Shown in pieces: positions 16,765-25,550 of a stretch of DNA of 42,228 bases. Under the pieces are notes generated by a model. It was not told the origin of the DNA, did not search any database, and saw only the letters and a list, made by a program, of their open reading frames with translations. The position numbers and the translations under genes are program-made. Origin of the DNA: Actinomycetaceae bacterium (GTDB lineage Bacteria; Actinomycetota; Actinomycetes; Actinomycetales; Actinomycetaceae). How positions within the stretch are numbered: the first letter of the stretch is position 1; every line of letters begins with the position of its first letter. The stretch lies in the NCBI GenBank assembly GCA_012516575.1, contig JAAYWS010000112.1, positions 1 through 42,228 on the forward strand, read 5' to 3'.

Positions 16765-18765
16765 GTGGCTGATCCGCAAAGTTACCGTCCCACTGATGTC
16801 CCCGCATTGCCCGGGGTCTATCGGTTTTCAGACGACGACGGACGCGTTATTTATGTTGGAAAAGCTAAATCCCTCAAGGCACGTTTAGCGAATTATTTTC
16901 AGCCACCGCAACATTTGCACCCCCGCACTCGGCAAATGGTTTTTACTGCTGTTCGGGTGCAATGGGTTGTTGTCGCTTCCGAAACCGAAGCCCTGACTTT
17001 GGAATACGCGTGGATCAAAGAGTTCGCACCCCGCTTTAACGTCATGTATCGCGATGATAAATCCTATCCTTATCTCGCAGTGACACTCTCCGAAGAATAT
17101 CCCCGGGTGATGGTAACGCGCCAAGCGCATCGGGCAGGAAACAAGTATTACGGCCCCTACACGAAAGTATGGGCAGTACGTGAATCTCTCGATCAGTTAT
17201 TGCGAGTATTTCCCATGCGCTCCTGTTCGGCGGGTGTTTTCGCCTCCGCTCAACGCACGGACCGAGCCTGTTTAAACGGGTATATCGACCGATGTGCTGC
17301 TCCGTGTGTGGGACGGGTGAGCGCAGCGGAGCATCGACAGATTGCACTAGATATGGTTCGTTTTCTTGACGGTACCGGGGAAGAACTGATTAACGCGAAA
17401 ACCGAGCAAATGCGGCAAGCCGCTGCAGCGCAAGATTTTGAACGTGCAGCCCGGCTCCGAGACGACGTGATCGCTTTACAAGCCGTGGTTGAAAAGAACA
17501 CCGTTGTCTTAGATACCGGTGTGGATGCCGATATTTTCGGTTTAGAATTTGATGAACTGGAAGCCTCGGTTCAAGTGTTTTTCGTACGAGCCGGCCGTAT
17601 CCGAGGCCAACGCGGTTGGGTGAGCACTATTGAAGAGCTCGACGGTCCAGGTCTGATTAGTCAGCTACTTATGCAAGTCTATGGCGCCTACGCGCCACAA
17701 CAAGGTAAAGGTAAACAACGTCAAGCGCGTTCTGTCGATGATGTTGCGCATACAGCGGCCACGGCAATCCCACGCGAAATCTGGGTGCCGCATATGCCGG
17801 AAGATCGCCATGCTTTGCAGCAGTGGTTGAGCGAGTTGCGCGGCGGACCTGTTAAGATTCGCAAGCCGCAGCGCGGCAAAAAGGCTCACCTTGCAGATAC
17901 GGTCCATCTCAATGCCGTGCAAGCCTTAGAACGCCACAAATTGGAACGAGCAGGTGATCTTACCGAACGTTCACGTGCCCTTGAAGAGTTACGCCAAGGC
18001 CTCGGTTTAGCCCGGGCTCCGCTACGTATCGAATGTTACGACATCTCCCATACTCAAGGGACACATCAAGTTGGTTCCATGGTGGTTTTCGAAGACGGGC
18101 TGGCAAAAAAATCTGATTATCGGCATTTCATCGTCCGTGGTGAAGACGGCAACGGGGCACGCGACGATACAGCCGCAATGGAAGAAGTTATCCGGCGCCG
18201 TCTTTCCCGCCTAGCTTCGGGGGTAGCAGCCGATGATGCCTCAGACGATGAGCCTATGTCGCACGAACTCGACGATGAACAGATAAACGGAATACCGCCG
18301 CGTAGATTCGCTTACCGGCCAGATCTAATTGTGGTCGATGGCGGTCAACCACAAGTCAACGCAGCCGCTCGCGCGGTCAAGGACCTTGAAGCGGACGTAC
18401 AAGTCATAGGGCTAGCTAAACGACTGGAAGAGATCTGGCTACCCAACCAAGTTTTCCCGGTGATTCTTTCTCGCTCATCGCCCGCATTGAGGCTCTTACA
18501 ACAACTGCGCGATGAATCACATCGGTTTGCGATCAGCCATCACCGTAAGAAACGCTCCAAAGCAATGACGCGTTCAGCCCTTGATAGCATTCCCGGACTG
18601 GGCCCAGCAAAACAAACCGCATTACTCAAACATTTTGGATCCTTAACAAAAATTAAAGAAGCCTCACGTAGTGAGTTACAGCAGGTCAGCGGTATCGGAC
18701 CAGTTATGGCCAAAACCATTCTTGAGCATTTCGCTCCGCCGGAAGAACATAACAAGCCCCAATAA
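16765..18765 (+). CDS. uvrC: UvrABC excinuclease subunit C
   Basis: 666 residues, GTG start 6 bp after the uvrA stop, so probably translationally coupled. An N-terminal GIY-YIG nuclease (about 13-95; LPGVYRF ... VIYVGKAKSL) makes the 3' cut. A cysteine-containing linker follows (CLNGYIDRCAAPCVG), then a UVR domain (about 207-245) that binds UvrB. An RNase H-like endonuclease has D426 in ECYDISHTQG and VVDGGQPQV, and makes the 5' cut. Tandem helix-hairpin-helix motifs (IPGLGPAKQTALL, VSGIGPVMAKTI) close the protein. An acidic insertion (VAADDASDDEPMSHELDDEQ) lies before the last catalytic strand. rapZ follows after 36 bp. Confidence 0.97.
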   Translation: MADPQSYRPTDVPALPGVYRFSDDDGRVIYVGKAKSLKARLANYFQPPQHLHPRTRQMVFTAVRVQWVVVASETEALTLEYAWIKEFAPRFNVMYRDDKSYPYLAVTLSEEYPRVMVTRQAHRAGNKYYGPYTKVWAVRESLDQLLRVFPMRSCSAGVFASAQRTDRACLNGYIDRCAAPCVGRVSAAEHRQIALDMVRFLDGTGEELINAKTEQMRQAAAAQDFERAARLRDDVIALQAVVEKNTVVLDTGVDADIFGLEFDELEASVQVFFVRAGRIRGQRGWVSTIEELDGPGLISQLLMQVYGAYAPQQGKGKQRQARSVDDVAHTAATAIPREIWVPHMPEDRHALQQWLSELRGGPVKIRKPQRGKKAHLADTVHLNAVQALERHKLERAGDLTERSRALEELRQGLGLARAPLRIECYDISHTQGTHQVGSMVVFEDGLAKKSDYRHFIVRGEDGNGARDDTAAMEEVIRRRLSRLASGVAADDASDDEPMSHELDDEQINGIPPRRFAYRPDLIVVDGGQPQVNAAARAVKDLEADVQVIGLAKRLEEIWLPNQVFPVILSRSSPALRLLQQLRDESHRFAISHHRKKRSKAMTRSALDSIPGLGPAKQTALLKHFGSLTKIKEASRSELQQVSGIGPVMAKTILEHFAPPEEHNKPQ

Positions 18766-18789
18766 CTCGCTATATTCGGCGCAAAATGG

Positions 18790-18795
18790 CACGAT
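18790..18795 (+). promoter_or_regulatory. possible -10 element of rapZ (leaderless, weak)
   Basis: CACGAT keeps the two most important -10 positions (A2, T6) and stands exactly 6 nt (TAGGGT) before the ATG at 18802, as at uvrB (TACGAT). No ribosome binding site is visible. Read-through from uvrC is also possible. Confidence 0.3.
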
Positions 18796-18801
18796 TAGGG
18801 T

Positions 18802-19734
18802 ATGAGTGAGATCTACGACACGGCGAATATTCCGCGGTTACGGGCATTAGACGAACAAGCTGAATTACCGGCAGCTACCGTGCCGGAAATCTTGATTATC
18901 ACCGGCATGTCGGGGGCCGGGCGTTCTCGGGCAGCCGCTACCTTAGAAGACCTTGGCTGGTATGTGATTGATAATCTACCCCCACGGTTGCTCGGGGCTA
19001 TGGCGGGGCTACTTACCGCTGGGTCAGATATTCGGCGCCTCGCCGCCGTCGTCGACGTCCGCTCTCGGGAATTCTTCAAAGAGCTCGAATCAACCTTAGA
19101 TTCGTTACGCGAACAGAATATTGACTATCGAATCTTGTTCCTAGACTCCAACGATTCGGTACTCGTGCAACGCTACGAATCCGTGCGTCGTCCGCACCCA
19201 TTGCAAAACGGCGGCCGCCTACTCGACGGTATTACTGCCGAACGCCAAGTATTAGCTCCCCTGCGGGAAAGTGCTGATTTCTATATCGACACCTCAACGC
19301 TGTCCGTACATGATCTTTCCCGCAAGATTCGGAAGAAACTATCGACCGCAATGGACCACGGTCTACATATCACCGTGATGAGTTTCGGGTTTAAATATGG
19401 ACTACCTCTCGATGCTGATCACGTTGCTGACGTGCGTTTCCTGCCCAACCCTTATTGGGTGACCGAACTACGAAAGCTGAACGGACGCGACGCCCCAGTA
19501 CGGGATTACGTACTCGGAATTCCAGGGGCAAAAGACTTTATTAACGGGTACGTTGACCTGATTACACCAATTTTTGATGGTTATGAACGCGAGCTCAAAC
19601 CTTATGTGACGATAGCTATCGGCTGTACCGGAGGTAAGCATCGTTCCGTAGCCATGAGCGAATACCTCTCGGCACGTTTACGTAAAGCTGGTCACGACGT
19701 GCGCACTATTCACCGGGATTTAGGGAGAGAATAA
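18802..19734 (+). CDS. rapZ: RapZ/YvcJ family nucleotide-binding protein
   Basis: 310 residues. The N-terminal P-loop ITGMSGAGRSRAAATLEDLG has Arg where most family members have the Walker A Lys; GAGRS is the usual actinobacterial form. GWYVIDNLPP and the VVDVRSREF strand match the family. The C-terminal domain contains the conserved IAIGCTGGKHRSVAMSEYL. In E. coli RapZ is an RNA-binding adaptor for glucosamine-6-phosphate synthase control; in Gram-positives the role of YvcJ is less clear. The stop codon overlaps the yvcK start (TAATG), so rapZ-yvcK are translationally coupled, followed by whiA as in many actinobacteria. Confidence 0.95.
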   Translation: MSEIYDTANIPRLRALDEQAELPAATVPEILIITGMSGAGRSRAAATLEDLGWYVIDNLPPRLLGAMAGLLTAGSDIRRLAAVVDVRSREFFKELESTLDSLREQNIDYRILFLDSNDSVLVQRYESVRRPHPLQNGGRLLDGITAERQVLAPLRESADFYIDTSTLSVHDLSRKIRKKLSTAMDHGLHITVMSFGFKYGLPLDADHVADVRFLPNPYWVTELRKLNGRDAPVRDYVLGIPGAKDFINGYVDLITPIFDGYERELKPYVTIAIGCTGGKHRSVAMSEYLSARLRKAGHDVRTIHRDLGRE

Positions 19735-20702
19735 TGCCGATGAATTCGCTTCGAGCCGGGTATCGCGGACGACGAGTAGTCGCGCTCGGCGGTGGACACG
19801 GACTGTATGCAACGCTATCCGCCCTGCGTATTTTAACGTCGAATGTGACTGCGATCGTGACGGTTGCAGATGACGGCGGAAGTTCCGGCCGTATCCGCGA
19901 ACAAATGGACGTGCTACCCCCGGGTGATTTACGGATGGCCTTGTCGGCTTTGTGTGATGACGGCGAGTGGGGGCAGACGTGGCGTGATGTTCTCCAATAC
20001 CGATTTGAATCTTCTGGCGATTTGAACGGCCATTCGGTAGGAAACCTGCTCATTGTTGCGACATGGGCGCTACTGGATGATCAGATTGCTGGGCTTGATT
20101 TTATTGGGCGGCTACTTGATATTAAGGGCCGAGTTATCCCCATGTCGTCAACGCCATTGGAGATTGTCGCCGATGTGATCACCGATGGGCAACGAAAGGT
20201 AGTAACGGGTCAGGTTGCCGTCGCTACTTCGAAAGCTAATGTTGAACGAGTTCAGATCCTTCCAGAAAATCCGCCGGCGCACTCAGAAGCTATAGATGCG
20301 GTACATGACGCCGATTGGGTTATTTTTGGACCTGGCTCGTGGTACACCTCAATTATTCCGCACTTACTCGTACCGGATTTAGCAGATTCTCTTATTAATA
20401 CGCGTGCCAAGCGGATGCTTGTACTAAATCTAGTACCGGATGAAGAAACTGCTACTTGCTCTGCGGCCTCCCTCGTGGAGGCGTTCCATCAGCATCTGCC
20501 GCAGATGCGGCTCGATGTTATTTTGGTTAATTCCGGCTCGGTGACCCAATGGGAGGCATTACAAGAAGCTGCCGACCTTGTAGGAGCCCAGCTCGTGCGA
20601 CACCGTCTCGAATCGAAGAATAATCGAGCAGTTCACGATCCATTATTCCTTGCAGCGGCATTCCGTGAAGTTTTCGATACTTTTACTCCCCGGATGTCTT
20701 AG
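19734..20702 (+). CDS. yvcK: YvcK/CofD-like gluconeogenesis factor
   Basis: 322 residues. The N-terminal motif VVALGGGHGLYATLSALR and VTVADDGGSSGRIREQMDVLPPGDLR are diagnostic of the YvcK (UPF0052) family. NGHSVGNLLIVATWALL and the FGPGSWYTSIIPHLLVPDLADSL stretch complete the fold. Family members bind UDP-sugars, are needed for growth on gluconeogenic carbon and affect cell shape; the mycobacterial homologue CuvA is linked to peptidoglycan. The start overlaps the rapZ stop. whiA begins 65 bp further, with possible -10 boxes CATACT or TAGACT in the gap. Confidence 0.95.
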   Translation: MPMNSLRAGYRGRRVVALGGGHGLYATLSALRILTSNVTAIVTVADDGGSSGRIREQMDVLPPGDLRMALSALCDDGEWGQTWRDVLQYRFESSGDLNGHSVGNLLIVATWALLDDQIAGLDFIGRLLDIKGRVIPMSSTPLEIVADVITDGQRKVVTGQVAVATSKANVERVQILPENPPAHSEAIDAVHDADWVIFGPGSWYTSIIPHLLVPDLADSLINTRAKRMLVLNLVPDEETATCSAASLVEAFHQHLPQMRLDVILVNSGSVTQWEALQEAADLVGAQLVRHRLESKNNRAVHDPLFLAAAFREVFDTFTPRMS

Positions 20703-20767
20703 TTTCGGGCATACTAGTAGACTCGAAGAGTTTTCCATTCAACGCTTATACAGAAAGGAGCTATCGA

Positions 20768-21763
20768 TTGGCTGCGTTGACAAACCTAGTTAAAGACGAG
20801 ATTGCAGTGGTCTATCCATCGAACCTTTCTGCTATGGTGGCTGAAATTTCGACAATGTTCCGTTTCGGCGGGGGACTCCAAATCAACTCTGGCGTGGTGT
20901 CTTTGCAGGCCGAACTTACCCATCCGGGAGCAGCACATCACTTATCGGAACTAGTGCGCGCAGTGTATTCAGTGGAGCCGGAAATCCTCGCGGTAAAAAA
21001 TACCTTGCGGCACAGCAATATGTATATTGTGCGCATTGTTAAAGACAGTGAACGCATTGCCCGGCGGGTGGGCATTTTAGACCCACGGGGACGGCCGGTT
21101 CGTGGCTTAGCACCACAAATCGTTGGCGGCACTAAAGCAGATGCTGCTGCAGCATGGCGCGGTGCGTTTCTTGCGCGCGGGTCGTTGCTTGAACCAGGTC
21201 GCAATTCGGCGCTTGAAGTTACCTGCCCTTCTTTAGAAGCCGCTTACGCTATCGGCGGGCTTGCTCGCCGGTTAGGAATTCCTTATCGGGCTCGTGAATC
21301 ACGCGGTGCTTATCGTGCCGATATTCGTGAAGGTGATGCTATTGCAGCCCTGTTAACCCGTATTGGAGCGCATGATGCGGTGATCCGTTGGGAAGAGCTA
21401 CGCACTGAACGGGAAGTTCACGGACAGGCTAACCGACTCGCAAATTTCGATGATGCGAATATGCGACGTAGCGCCGATGCCGCGGTTATCGCGGTGATTC
21501 GAGTTAAGCGTGCTTTTGAAATCCTCGGAGATGATATTCCGGATAATTTACGCGAAGCAGGGGAGTATCGCATTCGGTTCCCCGAAGATTCACTAAATTT
21601 GCTTGGTGAACGGCTCACACCGGCGGCGACCAAAGACGCCGTTGCCGGCAGACTACGCCGCTTGAACACTATGGCCGATAAACGGGCTACCGAACTTGGG
21701 ATCCCTACAACGCTCGATGCAGTCGCCGAACACGAGCGTGCGGCCCGTCACAAAAAGAATTGA
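20768..21763 (+). CDS. whiA: WhiA family DNA-binding regulator
   Basis: 331 residues from a TTG start, supported by AAAGGAG (20754-20760) 7 nt upstream. The N-terminal part has a LAGLIDADG-endonuclease-like fold without nuclease residues (AWRGAFLARGSLLEPGRN and SRGAYRADIREGDAIAALL). The C-terminal helix-turn-helix is in NLLGERLTPAATKDAVAGRL. WhiA controls sporulation/division genes in streptomycetes and division and chromosome segregation in non-sporulating relatives. The conserved rapZ-yvcK-whiA block supports the call. The stop is followed by a 217-bp gap to gap that holds a small GCTTAG/CTAAGC hairpin (about 21786-21811). Confidence 0.95.
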   Translation: MAALTNLVKDEIAVVYPSNLSAMVAEISTMFRFGGGLQINSGVVSLQAELTHPGAAHHLSELVRAVYSVEPEILAVKNTLRHSNMYIVRIVKDSERIARRVGILDPRGRPVRGLAPQIVGGTKADAAAAWRGAFLARGSLLEPGRNSALEVTCPSLEAAYAIGGLARRLGIPYRARESRGAYRADIREGDAIAALLTRIGAHDAVIRWEELRTEREVHGQANRLANFDDANMRRSADAAVIAVIRVKRAFEILGDDIPDNLREAGEYRIRFPEDSLNLLGERLTPAATKDAVAGRLRRLNTMADKRATELGIPTTLDAVAEHERAARHKKN

Positions 21764-21866
21764 GCGTACAGGGCTAAAGTCACTGCTTAGCGTTTTAGCG
21801 ATTCACTAAGCGCGAAAATGTGGTGTGCTCGCCTGTTCGGCCGTACACATTCACCCAGATAAAGAG

Positions 21867-21872
21867 TAGAAT
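21867..21872 (+). promoter_or_regulatory. possible -10 element of gap
   Basis: TAGAAT lies 109 bp before the gap start, in the gap after whiA. A good ribosome binding site AAGGAGG follows at 21969-21975. I see no convincing -35, so the assignment is tentative. Confidence 0.3.
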
Positions 21873-21920
21873 ATTCGGTGGATCGGGATTCGAAGACACG
21901 CACGTGATCGGGTTCCGTGA

Positions 21921-22988
<1,068 letters not shown>

Positions 22989-23009
22989 GCTTTAAGTGAT
23001 TTTCTCGTG

Positions 23010-23046
23010 CGCAGGCCCGGGCATGCACCGCATGCGCGGGCCTGCG
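23010..23046 (+). terminator. GC-rich hairpin between gap and pgk (no T tract)
   Basis: CGCAGGCCCG (23010-23019) pairs with CGGGCCTGCG (23037-23046), and GCATGC (23021-23026) with GCATGC (23030-23035), with small internal imperfections. The next bases are TTCGCATAATG. Without a T tract it may be a partial terminator or an mRNA processing/stability element that sets gap above pgk. Confidence 0.5.
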
Positions 23047-23094
23047 TTCGCATAATGAAGATTTATTAATTACTACTGGTAACGAAGGAAACAC

Positions 23095-24288
23095 ATGAGG
23101 ACTATTGACACGCTCGGCGATATCGCCGGCAAGAAGGTATTTGTTCGGTCCGACTTTAACGTTCCGCTTGATGCAGAAAAGAACATTACGGACGATGGTC
23201 GTATTCAGGCCGCACTTCCCACCTTGAATCGTCTTATCGACGCTGGTGCGAAGGTTATTGTTTCGGCTCACTTGGGCCGTCCAAAGGGCAAGGTCAACCC
23301 AGACTTCTCGCTCGCTCCGGTAGCTAAGCGTCTTGCAGAACTACTCGGTAAGGAAGTTAAGCTCGCTGCCGATACGGTTGGCGAATCTGCTAAAGAGCTG
23401 ACCGCTAACATGGCTGACGGTGATGTTGTCCTGTTGGAGAACGTCCGTTTCGATCCGCGCGAAGATTCGAAGGTTGACGCCGAGCGTGAAGCTCTTGCCG
23501 CCGAATATGCAGCACTTGCGGATGCCTATGTTTCGGATGGCTTCGGCGTCGTTCACCGCAAGCAAGCCTCGGTTTACGATATTGCTAAGGTACTGCCAAG
23601 TGCCGCTGGCGAACTCGTCTTTAAGGAGATCGACTCGCTGTCCAAGGCAACCGCTAACCCGGAGCGTCCGTACACCGTAATTCTTGGCGGAGCCAAGGTG
23701 TCGGATAAGCTCGGCGTTATTGCTAACCTGCTTGATAAGGCCGATCGCCTTATTATTGGCGGCGGTATGGCGTTTACCTTCCTCAAGGCACAAGGCTACG
23801 AAGTAGGTACCTCGCTTCTTGAAGAAGACCAGGTTGAAACCGCTGCTTCCTTCATGGCTCAGGCTAAGGAAAAGGGCGTCGAACTGCTGGTTCCGGTAGA
23901 CAGCGTCGTTGCTCCAGAGTTCAACGCTAACGCTCCGGCAACTGTTGTTGCCGCAGATGCTATGCCGGCAGACCAGATGGGTCTGGACATTGGTCCAGAA
24001 ACCGAAAAGATTTACGCAGATGCAATTGCCTCTTCGAAGACCGTCGTCTGGAATGGCCCGATGGGCGTCTTCGAGTTTGAAGCATTCGCTTCGGGCACCA
24101 AGGCGGTAGCAGCAGCTCTCGAATCGGCCGAAGGATTCACCATCGTTGGTGGAGGCGACTCTGCGGCAGCAGTTCGTATCCTCGGCTTCGACGAATCCAA
24201 GTTCAATCATATTTCCACCGGTGGTGGCGCCTCCCTCGAATTCCTTGAGGGCAAGGAGCTCCCGGGCATTGCAGTACTGGAGGATTAA
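23095..24288 (+). CDS. pgk: phosphoglycerate kinase
   Basis: 397 residues, ATG start with GAAGGAAA upstream. Substrate-side motifs VRSDFNVPL and AHLGRPKG and the nucleotide-side motifs [23 protein letters not shown] and [10 protein letters not shown] are all intact. It transfers phosphate from 1,3-bisphosphoglycerate to ADP. tpiA begins 2 bp after the stop. Codon bias is strong, and the long antisense frame opposite it is only a by-product. Confidence 0.97.
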   Translation: MRTIDTLGDIAGKKVFVRSDFNVPLDAEKNITDDGRIQAALPTLNRLIDAGAKVIVSAHLGRPKGKVNPDFSLAPVAKRLAELLGKEVKLAADTVGESAKELTANMADGDVVLLENVRFDPREDSKVDAEREALAAEYAALADAYVSDGFGVVHRKQASVYDIAKVLPSAAGELVFKEIDSLSKATANPERPYTVILGGAKVSDKLGVIANLLDKADRLIIGGGMAFTFLKAQGYEVGTSLLEEDQVETAASFMAQAKEKGVELLVPVDSVVAPEFNANAPATVVAADAMPADQMGLDIGPETEKIYADAIASSKTVVWNGPMGVFEFEAFASGTKAVAAALESAEGFTIVGGGDSAAAVRILGFDESKFNHISTGGGASLEFLEGKELPGIAVLED

Positions 24289-24290
24289 TC

Positions 24291-25067
24291 ATGGCACGTA
24301 CCCCAATTATGGCTGGTAACTGGAAGATGAACCTCGACCATCTCGAGGCCATCTCGCTAGTCCAGAAGCTCGGCGTTACGCTTAACGACCTAAAGCATGA
24401 CTACTCGAAGGTAGAAGTCGTCGTCGTTCCGCCGTTCACCGATATTCGTTCCGTACAGACTCTTGTTGATGCTGAAGAACTCGATATTAAGTACGGCGCA
24501 CAGGACGTGTCCGTTCACGACGCCGGCGCTTACACCGGTGAAGTATCGACGGCTATGCTGTCCAAGCTCGGTGTTTCCTATGTGGTTGTCGGCCACTCGG
24601 AGCGCCGCGAATACCATGGCGAGACGAACGAGCTGATTGGGCAGAAGGCGAAGAAGGTACTCGACGCCAAGATGACCCCGATTATGTGCTGTGGTGAAGC
24701 CTTGGAGATCCGCAAGGAAGGTACTCATGTCGAGTACGTTCTGGGACAGATCGAAGCAATGCTTGCGAACCTTTCCGCAGCCGAGGTGGCAAAGTCTGTT
24801 ATCGCCTACGAGCCGATTTGGGCTATTGGCACTGGCGAGGTTGCTACCCCAGAAGATGCTCAGGAAGTATGTGGAGCAATCCGCGTTAAGGTTGCTGAAC
24901 TGTACGGGCAAGCTACCGCAGACGCTGTACGCATTCAGTACGGCGGCTCGGTGAAGTCTGATAACGTCGTCGACATTATGGCTCAGCCGGATGTTGATGG
25001 TGCACTTGTTGGCGGTGCTTCGCTCAAGGCCGAAGAGTTCGCCAAGATCGTCACCTACCAAGACTAA
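24291..25067 (+). CDS. tpiA: triosephosphate isomerase
   Basis: 258 residues. Catalytic residues are readable: K12 in GNWKMN, H102 in VVGHSERR and E174 in [10 protein letters not shown]. The phosphate-binding loop [11 protein letters not shown] and ALVGGASLK at the C-terminus are intact. It interconverts dihydroxyacetone phosphate and glyceraldehyde 3-phosphate. It is separated from pgk by 2 bp, so translation is probably coupled. A perfect 15-bp hairpin follows 30 bp after the stop. Confidence 0.97.
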   Translation: MARTPIMAGNWKMNLDHLEAISLVQKLGVTLNDLKHDYSKVEVVVVPPFTDIRSVQTLVDAEELDIKYGAQDVSVHDAGAYTGEVSTAMLSKLGVSYVVVGHSERREYHGETNELIGQKAKKVLDAKMTPIMCCGEALEIRKEGTHVEYVLGQIEAMLANLSAAEVAKSVIAYEPIWAIGTGEVATPEDAQEVCGAIRVKVAELYGQATADAVRIQYGGSVKSDNVVDIMAQPDVDGALVGGASLKAEEFAKIVTYQD

Positions 25068-25097
25068 TCAGTACCTATAACGTGCTGTATTAAACAA

Positions 25098-25136
25098 CAA
25101 AGCGCGGGGAAGCGTTTCAGTCTTCCCCGCGCTTTG
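25098..25136 (+). terminator. hairpin terminator after tpiA
   Basis: CAAAGCGCGGGGAAG (25098-25112) and CTTCCCCGCGCTTTG (25122-25136) pair perfectly over 15 bp with a 9-nt loop. There is no T tract. It separates the glycolytic genes from secG. Confidence 0.7.
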
Positions 25137-25194
25137 GCGTATGCTTGACAAGTACGTCTACTAAAAGTGGGCACACCTACGAGAAAGAGGCACC

Positions 25195-25440
25195 GTGAAT
25201 ATTCTGGTCACTATTATCACCATTCTTTTGGTGATCTCCAGCCTGCTCCTTATTGCTTCAATCCTGCTGCATAAAGGCCGCGGCGGTGGAATCTCGGATA
25301 TGTTCGGCGGTGGTATTTCTACCTCCATGCGTTCCTCGGGTGTGGCTGAAAAGAACCTGAACCGGATTACGGTTATTGTCGCACTGGTGTGGATCTCCAC
25401 GGTGGTACTACTCGGGCTGGTAACAAAGGTTAATTACTAG
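25195..25440 (+). CDS. secG: preprotein translocase subunit SecG
   Basis: 81 residues with two hydrophobic segments (about 5-22 and 56-78). The loop LLHKGRGGGISDMFGGG is the SecG signature. It is a small accessory part of the SecYEG channel that helps SecA-driven export. GTG start with AAAGAGG upstream. Its position just after tpiA is conserved in actinobacteria. A bidirectional terminator lies 50 bp after the stop. Confidence 0.93.
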   Translation: MNILVTIITILLVISSLLLIASILLHKGRGGGISDMFGGGISTSMRSSGVAEKNLNRITVIVALVWISTVVLLGLVTKVNY

Positions 25441-25489
25441 CTAGCGTGAAAAGTCTTTTAGCATTCTAAGAACTTATGAATGCCGCACA

Positions 25490-25525
25490 ATGAATACCGG
25501 GGGCCGATGGGCCCCCGGTATTCAT
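25490..25525. terminator. bidirectional terminator between secG and tkt
   Basis: ATGAATACCGGGGGCC (25490-25505) and GGCCCCCGGTATTCAT (25510-25525) pair perfectly over 16 bp around loop GATG. It lies between convergent genes. The + strand continues ATAAAAG; neither side has a long T run, but the stem is very stable. Confidence 0.8.
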
Positions 25526-25550
25526 ATAAAAGCGTTAAACGCGAGCCTAT

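Noticed and set aside
25145..25150. Perfect TTGACA before secG
   Set aside because: No acceptable -10 at 16-18 bp downstream, so I do not call a promoter from it.
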